DNA from: Cytophagaceae bacterium
Lineage (GTDB): Bacteria; Bacteroidota; Bacteroidia; Cytophagales; Flexibacteraceae
NCBI GenBank assembly: GCA_947441055.1
Contig: CANETC010000016.1
Location: 1-33,168 of the forward strand
Length of the DNA: 33,168 nt
Direction: 5' to 3'
Positions 9,046 through 16,959 of this stretch are shown in pieces (the stretch's first letter is position 1; each line of letters starts with the position of its first letter). The notes below the pieces were generated by a model. The model was given only the letters and a program-made list of their open reading frames with translations. It had not been told where the DNA came from and did not search any database. Made by a program: the position numbers and the translations under genes.

Positions 9046-10056
9046 TTAAATTCTGCTGGAGTGCAAATCAAGTGTCCTTTTCACAAGCCTGCTGCATTCC
9101 ATTTCGTTGGCCCAATTCAGCGCTTCTTTTCTTAGCGCTTCGTATTCGCTAGGATTGATTTTTGCAATCTTAGATTGGAGGTCATTCCAGTTTTGATATG
9201 AAATGCAGTTAATGCCGGGAACCAAACCATGCGGGGCACTATTAACTGGTTTGTCTTCCAGATTCCGAAAACAAGGAACAGCGCCATTCGCCGCAATTTC
9301 ATAATGACGCAGGCAATCCCAGCCGCCTCGTTTCATGGTGATGCCAAAACGCGAAATCTGAAGATCGTGGTAATAATCTTCCTCCCTGGAAAATGCGTAA
9401 GAAGAAACAGCGCCGGGTACATTCTGGCACACTTCGGGGTCTACAATATGGCGACCGAAATCCTTTTGTTTTTCAGGTCCGGATCCGGTAAGAATTTTTA
9501 TTTCTGGTATTGAAAAGGAAATTGGAAGGAGATTTTGAGGAAGTGCAATGCGGGCTGCAATAGATTTTGGTATCAGTTTGAAAAAACGATAATAATTGGT
9601 CCTGGCCGGAATGATTTCCCTTTTAAAATAATGGAAGCTTTTTTCTGGCTTTGGAAAGAATAGCGAGTAAGGCTTCTTCCATGGCGCGAAATAGTAAGGA
9701 AAAATGGCCGGCGTGTCTTCCCCGTCCAAAATGATGGTATTGCGAAAATTCAGATGGGGCCTGAGTTTCAGAAACTGGGAGGCTTGCCGGTAAATGTCCC
9801 CAAAAATAATCAGGTCAAATTCTGAAACATCCATTCCATCCTTGAATTCAAGGACATTTTCCGCATTCAGAAGATTGTATAGCGTAAAGCCAATGCCGTG
9901 CATGCGGCTGTTGTCCAATGCTTGTTTGTAGATAAATTGATTTTTCGGCCACTCCCAAACTGAATTGGGGTACAGGGTTTTTAGCCCGATGAGAAAACTA
10001 TCGGATAAGAAGTCGTTTTTCGGACTGTTCAGAAATAGGATTTTAGGCAAGGCCAA
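9046..10056 (-). CDS. Possible glycosyltransferase (exostosin/CgeB-like C-terminal pattern)
   Basis: This 336-residue protein has no signal peptide or membrane helix, so it is probably cytoplasmic. It starts with a beta strand (PKILFLNSP) and has a second Rossmann-like stretch around FDLIIFGDIYRQ. Near residues 250-275 it contains KRGGWDCLRHYEIAANGAVPCFRN, which resembles the R..E..A.G.VP segment shared by exostosin-like and CgeB-like glycosyltransferases that act on sugar nucleotides. I do not recognise a specific family and the substrate is unknown. An in-frame TAA at 10060-10062 leaves only TTG starts (10056, or 10050), so this is one of several TTG-initiated genes here. It lies downstream of and divergent from the transketolase half, with 160 bp between them. 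Confidence 0.55.
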   Translation of the reverse strand: MALPKILFLNSPKNDFLSDSFLIGLKTLYPNSVWEWPKNQFIYKQALDNSRMHGIGFTLYNLLNAENVLEFKDGMDVSEFDLIIFGDIYRQASQFLKLRPHLNFRNTIILDGEDTPAIFPYYFAPWKKPYSLFFPKPEKSFHYFKREIIPARTNYYRFFKLIPKSIAARIALPQNLLPISFSIPEIKILTGSGPEKQKDFGRHIVDPEVCQNVPGAVSSYAFSREEDYYHDLQISRFGITMKRGGWDCLRHYEIAANGAVPCFRNLEDKPVNSAPHGLVPGINCISYQNWNDLQSKIAKINPSEYEALRKEALNWANEMECSRLVKRTLDLHSSRI

Positions 10057-10216
10057 AAGTTAAATTTCAATTACGAATGACGGGTAAACTTAGCTGTAAA
10101 TCGCGATTCCTTTCAAATTCAGGTCTTAGCTAAGGTTGGAGGGAAAACAATTAGGATTGGCCTCAGGGAATTTCTCCATGTTTTTGATTTCTTTTGCAGC
10201 ACGCCTTTGAAATAAA

Positions 10217-11068
10217 ATGAATCAGCATTCGATTGAAGAACTAAAGAGTACAGCAACTCAAATTCGCCGCGACATCCTACGTATGGTCCATGCCTGTCAG
10301 TCGGGCCACCCCGGTGGTTCTCTCGGTTGTGTGGAATACATCCTTGCCCTGTATGGCAAAATCATGAAACATGATTCCGGATTTAAAATGGATGGACCAG
10401 ATGAAGACCTCTTTTTCCTGAGTAATGGACACATTTCCCCGGTGTGGTACAGTACATTGGCTCGTTTCGGGTATTTTCCTGTGGAGGAGCTGAGCACATT
10501 CCGTCGGCTTAATTCCAGATTGCAAGGGCATCCTGCAACGGAAGAACATCTTCCAGGAATTCGGGTAGCCTCTGGTTCTCTTGGTCAGGGCCTTTCCGTT
10601 GCTTGCGGAGCGGCACTTTCCAAAAAACTCAATGGCGACCAGCGAACAGTTTTTGTGCTGATGGGTGACGGCGAGCAACAAGAAGGTCAGGTTTGGGAAG
10701 CGGCCATGTATGCGGCCCACAACAAGATCGACAACCTCATTGCAGCCGTGGATCTCAACGGACAACAAATCGACGGACCGGTGGATAAAATTCTAAGCCT
10801 TCTAAGCTTGAGGGCAAAGTATGAGTCTTTTGGATGGGAGGTTCTGGAAGTTCAGGAAGGAAACAATATCGAAGCTGTAATTTCTGGTATTGAGGCGGCG
10901 CAAGCATTCCTCGGAAAAGGGAAACCGATTATGATTTTGTTAAAAACCGAAATGGGATTTGGCGTTGATTTTATGATGCACAGCCACAAGTGGCATGGTG
11001 TAGCGCCCAATGATGAACAATTGGCTACGGCTTTGGCGCAACTTCCTTCCGAACTCGCAGATTACTAA
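10217..11068 (+). CDS. Transketolase, N-terminal (thiamine diphosphate-binding) subunit
   Basis: This 283-residue protein matches the N-terminal half of a split transketolase, which moves two-carbon ketol units between sugar phosphates in the non-oxidative pentose phosphate pathway. It shows SGHPGGSLGCVEYILALY (His31), SNGHISPVWY (His72), GSLGQGLS (near 120) and the cofactor motif GDGE at 150-153 with the matching Asn181 in DLNGQQIDG. The length is that of a stand-alone subunit, and the protein ends naturally with its own TAA. The C-terminal pyrimidine-binding subunit, usually the next gene in organisms with split enzymes, is absent: the following gene is a small secreted protein. The partner must be elsewhere, or this half works with another protein. 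Confidence 0.9.
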   Translation: MNQHSIEELKSTATQIRRDILRMVHACQSGHPGGSLGCVEYILALYGKIMKHDSGFKMDGPDEDLFFLSNGHISPVWYSTLARFGYFPVEELSTFRRLNSRLQGHPATEEHLPGIRVASGSLGQGLSVACGAALSKKLNGDQRTVFVLMGDGEQQEGQVWEAAMYAAHNKIDNLIAAVDLNGQQIDGPVDKILSLLSLRAKYESFGWEVLEVQEGNNIEAVISGIEAAQAFLGKGKPIMILLKTEMGFGVDFMMHSHKWHGVAPNDEQLATALAQLPSELADY

Positions 11069-11083
11069 CCTTCTTTTATACCA

Positions 11084-11470
11084 ATGAAACATGTGATTTC
11101 CATTCTGATGATTGCGGCCATATCCTCTGGATTTGTGCTAAAGCCGAAAAAGCAAAAAAAATCTGCTTTCCCTTTCGGCACCTGGATGCGAAGTCAGGAA
11201 GAAGACAAGGACCCGAATGCCTCGTGGCTTTTGTACCGGCCCGATTCATATAAGTTTCCGCCAGCAAGAGGAAGATCGGGTGTCACGGTTTTAAAAGATG
11301 GCCGCTTTGCCTTGCTGGGTCCATCCGCGGTGGATGGCCATGACACAAGTTGGGGAACCTGGAAGCGCGAAGCAAAGAACCGATTGGCCGTTTCAGTTTC
11401 TGGATCCGCTTTTAAACAATTGAACTGGAAAGCGTCAAAACCCGGAATTCTGCTCATTGAGCTGAAATAA
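11084..11470 (+). CDS. Small secreted protein of unknown function
   Basis: This 128-residue protein begins with a hydrophobic N terminus (MKHVISILMIAAISSGFVL) that looks like a signal peptide or membrane anchor, followed by a lysine-rich stretch. The rest has a small beta-sheet pattern: FGTWMRSQ, SWLLYRPDSYKFPPARGRSGV, LKDGRFALLG, GTWKREAKNRLAVSVSG and PGILLIELK. The repeated GTW plus strand layout recalls small lipocalin-like barrels, but I recognise no family and see no lipobox cysteine. It starts 15 bp after the transketolase half and may be in the same transcript, although nothing connects the functions. Confidence 0.6.
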   Translation: MKHVISILMIAAISSGFVLKPKKQKKSAFPFGTWMRSQEEDKDPNASWLLYRPDSYKFPPARGRSGVTVLKDGRFALLGPSAVDGHDTSWGTWKREAKNRLAVSVSGSAFKQLNWKASKPGILLIELK

Positions 11471-11704
11471 GTGCTTAGGCAATTTCGGCTTTTGGCTGAA
11501 AGGATTATTTGAGCTTGATTTCAGGAGTAGTTTTTGCGATTCTCCGATTATTAAGAAGGGTATATTTATTTTGCTTCATATTTCTCAATTTGCCCCATCC
11601 TTGTATTTTGAAATTCTAACTTGATTGGTTCTTTCAAATTAGGATCTCCATGAGTTTGATTCTTGGTTTGAGATTATAGAAGGATTTTTGATTTTTTATT
11701 TCCG
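11471..11704. other. Intergenic A/T-rich stretch without a clear gene
   Basis: These 234 bp separate the small secreted protein from the first GT-C-like gene. I see no open frame of note. A weak hairpin with TTTCGGC and GCTGAAA arms lies at about 11483-11502, but no T-run follows, so I do not call it a terminator. A promoter for the downstream gene probably lies here, but I could not single out a convincing box. Confidence 0.5.
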
Positions 11705-13333
11705 ATGAATGCCTTAAAAACAAAAATGCAAACGCAGTTTTTGCTTGCAGGAACCTTGATTTTTCTTTTGGTTTTGGTGGTTTTTGGCTTCCTCGGGTAT
11801 TGTAGTTTTCCCAATTCAGATGATTTCATAATGGCTCAGGATACCAGCAAAGGGTTTTTCTGGGCCTTGATTTATTGGCTGGGTTTTTGGCTTTCCTCTT
11901 GGACAACTGCTGCAACCGAACTGAGTATTCCGCTTACTTTTGGTTATTATGATTATGGCTTGCCGTTTTATTTCTTTATCAGTAGTTCCCTTTTTCTTTC
12001 ATATTTTTTTCTTTTCAACACCCTTACGGGGAATTATAAAACATCATTTGCAGCTACTTTTTTACTTTTTTCCATTTACCTCATTTATGTCCCATTTGTT
12101 GCCGAGGTATATTTCTGGACAATCGGGGCACTCGTTTATACTTTACCGATGGCTGCTTTATTTTCATTCATTGCGCTCCATTGGACCAGTAATAAGAATC
12201 TCTTAAAAACTACTCCGGGCCGGGAAAGGGCTGTTTTGCTTGGACTGATTTTCATTTCAGGTATTTGCTTCGGGATTATTTTTAAGAGATTTGGGTTAAC
12301 CGGAGTTGTTCAAATTCTCGACAAACTCTTTCCACCCAATTACCTTTACTTCTATTGGATTTTGGGCTTCTCCGCATTGGTTGCCTTGTTTTTTCTCGCC
12401 AAAAAATACTTTTATGTAAACCATGTTCTTCTTGGTTTATGTGCATTTCTTGTTGTTGGAATGAGTCCACAGGTTGCACTTTTCTTGATGACATATGTGG
12501 TTTTGTATATGGCATTCGAATATTTTGAAAACAGGTCGATCAGCAAATACAGTGTGTATTTGTTCCTGGTAATGTGTGTCTGCTTCATAATTTTGATGAA
12601 GATGCCTGGCACTGCAGGCAGAATGAGCCTTACGAATCCCAATGTCAAAAAGGATTTCCTTTACTACTTCAATGCAAATCTTTACATGCTAAAAGTCCAT
12701 TTCTGGGAGAGTTATGTTGGAATTGGGTATTTGATAACAATTGTTTTGGGGCTCATTATTCAATCTGTTTTTTACCCCATCGGTCGATTCCGAAAAGAAA
12801 TGCCGGCTTTTTTCCTGCTTTCTGTTTTCTCTCTCCATTTTTTATCAATCGTTCTTTACCATTTTTCAAATGGGCATTTTCCTTTACGCTTGTCTTGCAA
12901 TTTTATTGTACTGAACTTCCTTTTGTCTTTTGGGATAGGTTTTACTCTTGCCATTCCGGAAAAAATGGCTGGGTTTTTTCAGAAATGGTCGATTCAAACA
13001 GCCCTACTGGTTATTGTCTTGCTTTTTGGATTATCGCCAAATTTCCTTCAGGCCATAGAGGAAGTTTCTTCAGGAGAGGCCATGCGTTTCAGACAATATA
13101 AATTGGCTCAGTTTGAAACAATTAAAAATTGCCCATCGAAAACTTGCCTGGTTCCTTATGACACTTTCAAGCTTAAATTAATTCCAAACCAGGATTTTAT
13201 TTTTCCGGATGAAAAGGGATTTGTTTTGTCCCACAAGTATTTCATTTCAAGATACTTCAAAAAAGAGTACATAAAGTATGATCCGGCCACTTTACCAAAA
13301 AAGTCAAATTTCAATTCAAATAATTCGCATTGA
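11705..13333 (+). CDS. Polytopic membrane protein, probable GT-C/DUF6056-like glycosyltransferase (copy 1)
   Basis: This 542-residue protein has roughly twelve hydrophobic segments and a soluble C-terminal tail of about 100 residues. The first outer loop carries FPNSDDF with Asp39-Asp40 directly after membrane helix 1, the position of the acidic pair in GT-C glycosyltransferases, which use polyprenyl-phosphate sugars outside the cytoplasmic membrane. The layout resembles the DUF6056 family. The tail begins after the last helix with EEVSSGEAMRF, a motif shared with the next gene (LVSGEAAAF), so the two are paralogues. The WSxR element found after the acidic pair in copy 2 is not conserved here (SSWT instead). 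The gene is visibly richer in A and T than its neighbours. Substrate is unknown, and the enzymatic role is an inference from layout. Confidence 0.65.
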   Translation: MNALKTKMQTQFLLAGTLIFLLVLVVFGFLGYCSFPNSDDFIMAQDTSKGFFWALIYWLGFWLSSWTTAATELSIPLTFGYYDYGLPFYFFISSSLFLSYFFLFNTLTGNYKTSFAATFLLFSIYLIYVPFVAEVYFWTIGALVYTLPMAALFSFIALHWTSNKNLLKTTPGRERAVLLGLIFISGICFGIIFKRFGLTGVVQILDKLFPPNYLYFYWILGFSALVALFFLAKKYFYVNHVLLGLCAFLVVGMSPQVALFLMTYVVLYMAFEYFENRSISKYSVYLFLVMCVCFIILMKMPGTAGRMSLTNPNVKKDFLYYFNANLYMLKVHFWESYVGIGYLITIVLGLIIQSVFYPIGRFRKEMPAFFLLSVFSLHFLSIVLYHFSNGHFPLRLSCNFIVLNFLLSFGIGFTLAIPEKMAGFFQKWSIQTALLVIVLLFGLSPNFLQAIEEVSSGEAMRFRQYKLAQFETIKNCPSKTCLVPYDTFKLKLIPNQDFIFPDEKGFVLSHKYFISRYFKKEYIKYDPATLPKKSNFNSNNSH

Positions 13334-13383
13334 AATTTTGAAAAAAGGAAGAATTTGGGGACTCTAAGCACAATTCAAAATTT

Positions 13384-14769
13384 ATGAGAATCAAGTCCCA
13401 ACATTGGAAATTTGTATTGTTGGGTCTGGCTTTTATGTTGCCATTGGCGTTTCTCTGCCTCTTTTCCCATCCGGCCGCCGATGATTTTCCGATAAGCCAC
13501 ACCGCCCGGGATTGGGGTAGTTATACCTCGGTAGTTGGCTACTACAAATGCTGGAGCGCCCGCTATACTTCCATCTTTCTTATGTCCGTAAACCCCTTGG
13601 TTTTTGGCTCATTTTTTGGCTACAAGCTGATTCCGATATTGGTAATGGCTGGCCTCTTTTTATCTGTTCGCTTCTTTCTAACAGGTTTGTGGGGAAGCGG
13701 AAAGTCCATTCTTCCACTTGCAATTTTAATGACCCTTGTTTTTCTGCTTTCCATGTCCGACCTGCCAGGAGGTTTGTACTACCTTGGAGGGTCCTTGTTT
13801 TATCAACCGGGCAACATGTTGCTGGCAGTGCTCATCGGCAGCTTGTTTCGAAATCCCCCGCCGTCTTCGCTTTCGGGCTTGAAATTGTGCGCCTGGGCCA
13901 CCGGAATTGTACAGGGTTTTTTGCTGATTCTGCTGGTTGGTTGCAATGAAATCTGCATGATGCTGGCATTGGCCATTTCCGGAACCGGTCTGTTTTTTGA
14001 GCTTTTGCTCCGTAAAAAGGTTTCTGCCGGATGGATTTTATTGCTGCTGGTATCCATAATTTCTACTCTGATTGTGCTGAAATCTCCGGCTACTTTTTAC
14101 CGCATGGAAGCCAATGGGGGATTTGGACGCAACTGGCCGGAAATTTTCATGAATGCATCAAATGGTATGTTTATGGCATTTTTTCACTGGTTTTCATCTC
14201 CTGCTCTTTCGGTGTTTTTGTTGCTGGCAGCCATAATGCCATTGTCTCCTTTGGAGAAATTGAATTTAAATAAATTCTTCCGTTGGGGAATTTCAGCTGC
14301 GAGCATCCTGCTCTTTTACTTTTGTTTTGTTCCGTCTTTTTTGGGCGAAGGATTGCTGCAGGGCCGTACCGAAAATTCCCTGTTATTTCTCTTTTTGATT
14401 CTGTATTTGCTGAATCTTCGGATATGGAAATCCCATTGGAAAACCGAAATCATTTATGAAAAAACAAAGAGCTGGTTGGTTCTTGCTTTCTTTATTTCAC
14501 TCTGTTTAAGTCCAGCCTTTCTTCTGGCGATTTCGGATTTAGTAAGTGGTGAGGCTGCCGCTTTCTCCGCTGAGCGGGATTATCGCGACTCGGTCATGCG
14601 CAACACCCCGGGCGATAGCATTTGGATTGAACCACTTCGCCATAAGCCAAAAAGCCTTTTTGCCGGAGATATCGGTGATTATCCGGATCCCTGGTATGAC
14701 AACCACTTTGCAGAATTGTACGGCAAGCGATTTGTTCATTTGAAGCCTGGAGGTGGCGCAAAGCCCTGA
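13384..14769 (+). CDS. Polytopic membrane protein, probable GT-C/DUF6056-like glycosyltransferase (copy 2)
   Basis: This 461-residue protein has about eleven hydrophobic segments. After the first helix it shows HPAADDF (Asp33-Asp34), followed by KCWSARYTS with Trp57 and Arg60, close to the DD...WxxR pattern of the first periplasmic loop in DUF6056-like and other GT-C proteins. The last helix leads to LVSGEAAAFSAERDYRD and a short soluble tail, matching the end of the upstream protein. It starts 50 bp after copy 1 on the same strand, so the pair probably forms a unit. A role in adding sugars to a lipid- or protein-linked surface glycan is plausible, but no sugar-synthesis genes are adjacent. 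Confidence 0.65.
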   Translation: MRIKSQHWKFVLLGLAFMLPLAFLCLFSHPAADDFPISHTARDWGSYTSVVGYYKCWSARYTSIFLMSVNPLVFGSFFGYKLIPILVMAGLFLSVRFFLTGLWGSGKSILPLAILMTLVFLLSMSDLPGGLYYLGGSLFYQPGNMLLAVLIGSLFRNPPPSSLSGLKLCAWATGIVQGFLLILLVGCNEICMMLALAISGTGLFFELLLRKKVSAGWILLLLVSIISTLIVLKSPATFYRMEANGGFGRNWPEIFMNASNGMFMAFFHWFSSPALSVFLLLAAIMPLSPLEKLNLNKFFRWGISAASILLFYFCFVPSFLGEGLLQGRTENSLLFLFLILYLLNLRIWKSHWKTEIIYEKTKSWLVLAFFISLCLSPAFLLAISDLVSGEAAAFSAERDYRDSVMRNTPGDSIWIEPLRHKPKSLFAGDIGDYPDPWYDNHFAELYGKRFVHLKPGGGAKP

Positions 14770-14805
14770 TCGAGCAGGAGCAACAATTTACGACCGTTTA
14801 GGCAT

Positions 14806-14840
14806 AAAAAAAGCGTGTAAACCGTTGATTTACACGCTTT
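14806..14840 (-). terminator. Intrinsic terminator downstream of tRNA-Ser
   Basis: A perfect 12-bp inverted repeat (14810-14821 with 14829-14840; arms AAAGCGTGTAAA and its complement) encloses a 7-base loop. On the minus strand the stem is followed by a run of T (complement of the A run 14806-14812). It lies 12 bp beyond the 3' end of the tRNA, so it fits as its terminator. On the plus strand only three T follow, so it is a weaker stop for the gene ending at 14769. Confidence 0.88.
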
Positions 14841-14851
14841 CACATTTGTTT

Positions 14852-14939
<88 letters not shown>

Positions 14940-15096
14940 GAACGGGCCGTAAAGGTAAATGCCTACGGCTTATTTCAAAAGTAAAATTTTTACAGAAAGA
15001 AAATAACTGAAAAGTTGCCTTTCATACTAAAACGAATTTGAATCGCCCCATTCAGGAATTCGGGTTTATTTTTAGCCCTGATTAGCCAAAACTCTA

Positions 15097-15876
15097 TTGT
15101 CGGATTCACCCAATTCTAAAATCTACGGCCTGATAGGCTTTCCTCTTAGCCATTCGTTCTCTCCAGTGTATTTTGAGGGAAAATTCAAAAGGCAAGGGAT
15201 TTTGGATTCTCAGTACCGCCTTTTCCCTTTGAATGAAATTGCCGACCTAAGGCAATTGCTTGAAAAAGAGCCCGGTATCTGCGGACTAAATGTCACCTTC
15301 CCTTACAAGCAATCTGTGATCCCATACCTCGATTCGCTTGAATACAATGCAGAAAGGTTGATGGCGGTGAATACCATCAGAATTTTAAAAGGTGGCAGTT
15401 TGCGTGGGTACAACACCGATTATTTTGGTTTTCTGCATGCCTTGCTTCAGCACAAGAATTTTTTCAATTGGAAAGGTGTAAACGCCTTGGTTTTTGGTTC
15501 AGGTGGGAGTTCGGCAGCAGTTTGTGCGGTGCTTGCAGATCTTGAGGTAAATTATCTGGTGGTTTCCCGAAGTCCTCAGGCTGCAGAAATTTCTTATCAG
15601 GAAGCCAATGCCATGCTTTCTCAATGCATGTTGCTTGTAAATTGTACACCATTGGGTATGTATCCAGACTCCGTTAGTTTTCCTCCGATTGAATACGAAA
15701 AAATTAAGCTTGGAAGTTTTGCCATTGATCTGGTTTACAACCCAGCCGAAACCATGTTTATGAAGCTGGCGGCAGAAAAAGGCGCCTTCGTACAAAATGG
15801 ATTGGTCATGCTGGAAGCCCAAGCCGATAAGGCCTGGGAAATCTGGAATCAACCAGAAACAGGGGTGAATACCTGA
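15097..15876 (+). CDS. aroE: Shikimate dehydrogenase
   Basis: This enzyme reduces 3-dehydroshikimate to shikimate with NADPH in aromatic amino acid synthesis. The 259-residue protein has the substrate-binding SHSFSP near residue 18, NVTFPYKQ with the catalytic Lys71, AVNTI, and YNTDYFGF with Asp108. The Rossmann domain starts with LVFGSGGSSAA, a slightly altered GxGGxA/S loop, and NCTPLGM is also present. The C terminus has GLVMLEAQADKAWEIW, which matches the family (Q of MLxxQ). The start is a TTG: an in-frame TGA at 15079 and the lack of any ATG before the conserved KIYGLIG block leave no alternative. Its 3' end overlaps the convergent ribD by 28 bp. Confidence 0.95.
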   Translation: MSDSPNSKIYGLIGFPLSHSFSPVYFEGKFKRQGILDSQYRLFPLNEIADLRQLLEKEPGICGLNVTFPYKQSVIPYLDSLEYNAERLMAVNTIRILKGGSLRGYNTDYFGFLHALLQHKNFFNWKGVNALVFGSGGSSAAVCAVLADLEVNYLVVSRSPQAAEISYQEANAMLSQCMLLVNCTPLGMYPDSVSFPPIEYEKIKLGSFAIDLVYNPAETMFMKLAAEKGAFVQNGLVMLEAQADKAWEIWNQPETGVNT

Positions 15877-16892
15877 ACAAGGTCCGGCCCACAGAAGCCT
15901 TGTTTTAGTATAAAACTCTTCGTTTCCGGCGCTTTACGGCCGTTTTGAAATTCAATGGGGCCTGTAAAAACAAGGGCTTCATCCCACAAATCCTTTTGAA
16001 TGAATTGATTCAAAAGCTGTGTACCGCCTTCTACAAAGATGGAGTGAATGCCTGCTTTCCAAAGAAATTCTAAAACCAATTTCAGAGAATCGGGATCCTG
16101 GACTTGAATAAACCGGAGGTGTTCGGATTCGCTTTCTTTAATGTTGTTGAATACCCAGGTTGGGGAGTTTTCATCTTTGAAAATATTCAGTTCCTGAGAA
16201 AGGCTCAGATTTTGGTCGCAAATAATCCGAATGGGTTGTCTGCCATTCCAGTTGCGGACATTCAAACTTGGGTTGTCGGTGCGAATCGTGTTTCTTCCGG
16301 CCATAATTGCCTGGTGTTCAGCCCGCATTTTGTGCACCTGAAGCCTGCTTTGTGGCGATGAAATCCATTTGGAGCTACCATCTTCCCGGGCGATGAAACC
16401 ATCCTTTGTCTGGGCCCATTTCAGCGTAATGAAGGGTCTCCGTTTTTCCTGGGCAGTAAAGAAAAAACGGTTGAGTGCACGGCCATCATTTTCCAGTAAA
16501 CCCCATTCAACCTTTACTCCGGCTTCCTGTAATTTTTTGATGCCTCGACCAGAAACCAATGGATTTGGATCTGTATTGCAGATGATCACTTCAGGAATTC
16601 CTTTATCAATGATCAAATCGGCGCAAGGTGGGGTTTTGCCGAAATGGCTGCAGGGTTCCAGATTCACAAATGCAGTGGCTTCCTGAAGGAGCGTTTTATC
16701 GGCCACAGAATTGATGGCATTTACTTCTGCATGGGCTCCCCCATATTGCTGATGCCAGCCTTCTCCAATAATGCCAGCCTGCGGATGAACAAGCACACAT
16801 CCAACCATTGGGTTGGGCGCAACTTTGGCGCAACCCAGACGGGCCAGCTGGAGGCAGCGACGCATAAACCCGATTTTTTCCTTTTGATTCAA
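15849..16892 (-). CDS. ribD: Riboflavin biosynthesis bifunctional deaminase/reductase
   Basis: RibD carries out two consecutive steps of riboflavin synthesis: deamination of the diaminopyrimidine and NADPH-dependent reduction of the ribose. The deaminase domain has APNPMVGCVLV, the zinc ligands in HAEVNAI and PCSHFGKTPPC, and begins with MRRCLQLARLG. The reductase domain has KWAQTKDGFIA and, near the end, SIFVEGGTQLLNQFI. I place the start at the TTG at 16892, which gives 347 residues and the usual short lead-in (NQKEKIGFMRRC). An ATG at 16952 would add a hydrophobic stretch not known in RibD and begin 7 bp from the divergent rlmI start. An ATG at 16865 is the other option. The 3' end overlaps aroE by 28 bp. 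Confidence 0.94.
   Translation of the reverse strand: MNQKEKIGFMRRCLQLARLGCAKVAPNPMVGCVLVHPQAGIIGEGWHQQYGGAHAEVNAINSVADKTLLQEATAFVNLEPCSHFGKTPPCADLIIDKGIPEVIICNTDPNPLVSGRGIKKLQEAGVKVEWGLLENDGRALNRFFFTAQEKRRPFITLKWAQTKDGFIAREDGSSKWISSPQSRLQVHKMRAEHQAIMAGRNTIRTDNPSLNVRNWNGRQPIRIICDQNLSLSQELNIFKDENSPTWVFNNIKESESEHLRFIQVQDPDSLKLVLEFLWKAGIHSIFVEGGTQLLNQFIQKDLWDEALVFTGPIEFQNGRKAPETKSFILKQGFCGPDLVQVFTPVSG
15876..15906 (+). terminator. Weak terminator candidate after aroE
   Basis: AACAAGG at 15876-15882 pairs with CCTTGTT at 15898-15904, with a 15-base loop and four T at 15903-15906. It begins on the last base of the aroE stop codon and lies within the ribD coding sequence on the other strand. The stem is short and poor in GC, so the call is tentative. 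Confidence 0.35.
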
Positions 16893-16959
16893 GAAATAGA
16901 ATGAAAAAAATAAGGCTCCAATCAACACATAATTTTTCTTTTGCCCTATCAAAGCCTCT

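Noticed and set aside
11483-11502. Hairpin after the small secreted protein
   Set aside because: It needs a G-U pair and has no T-run, so a terminator cannot be supported.
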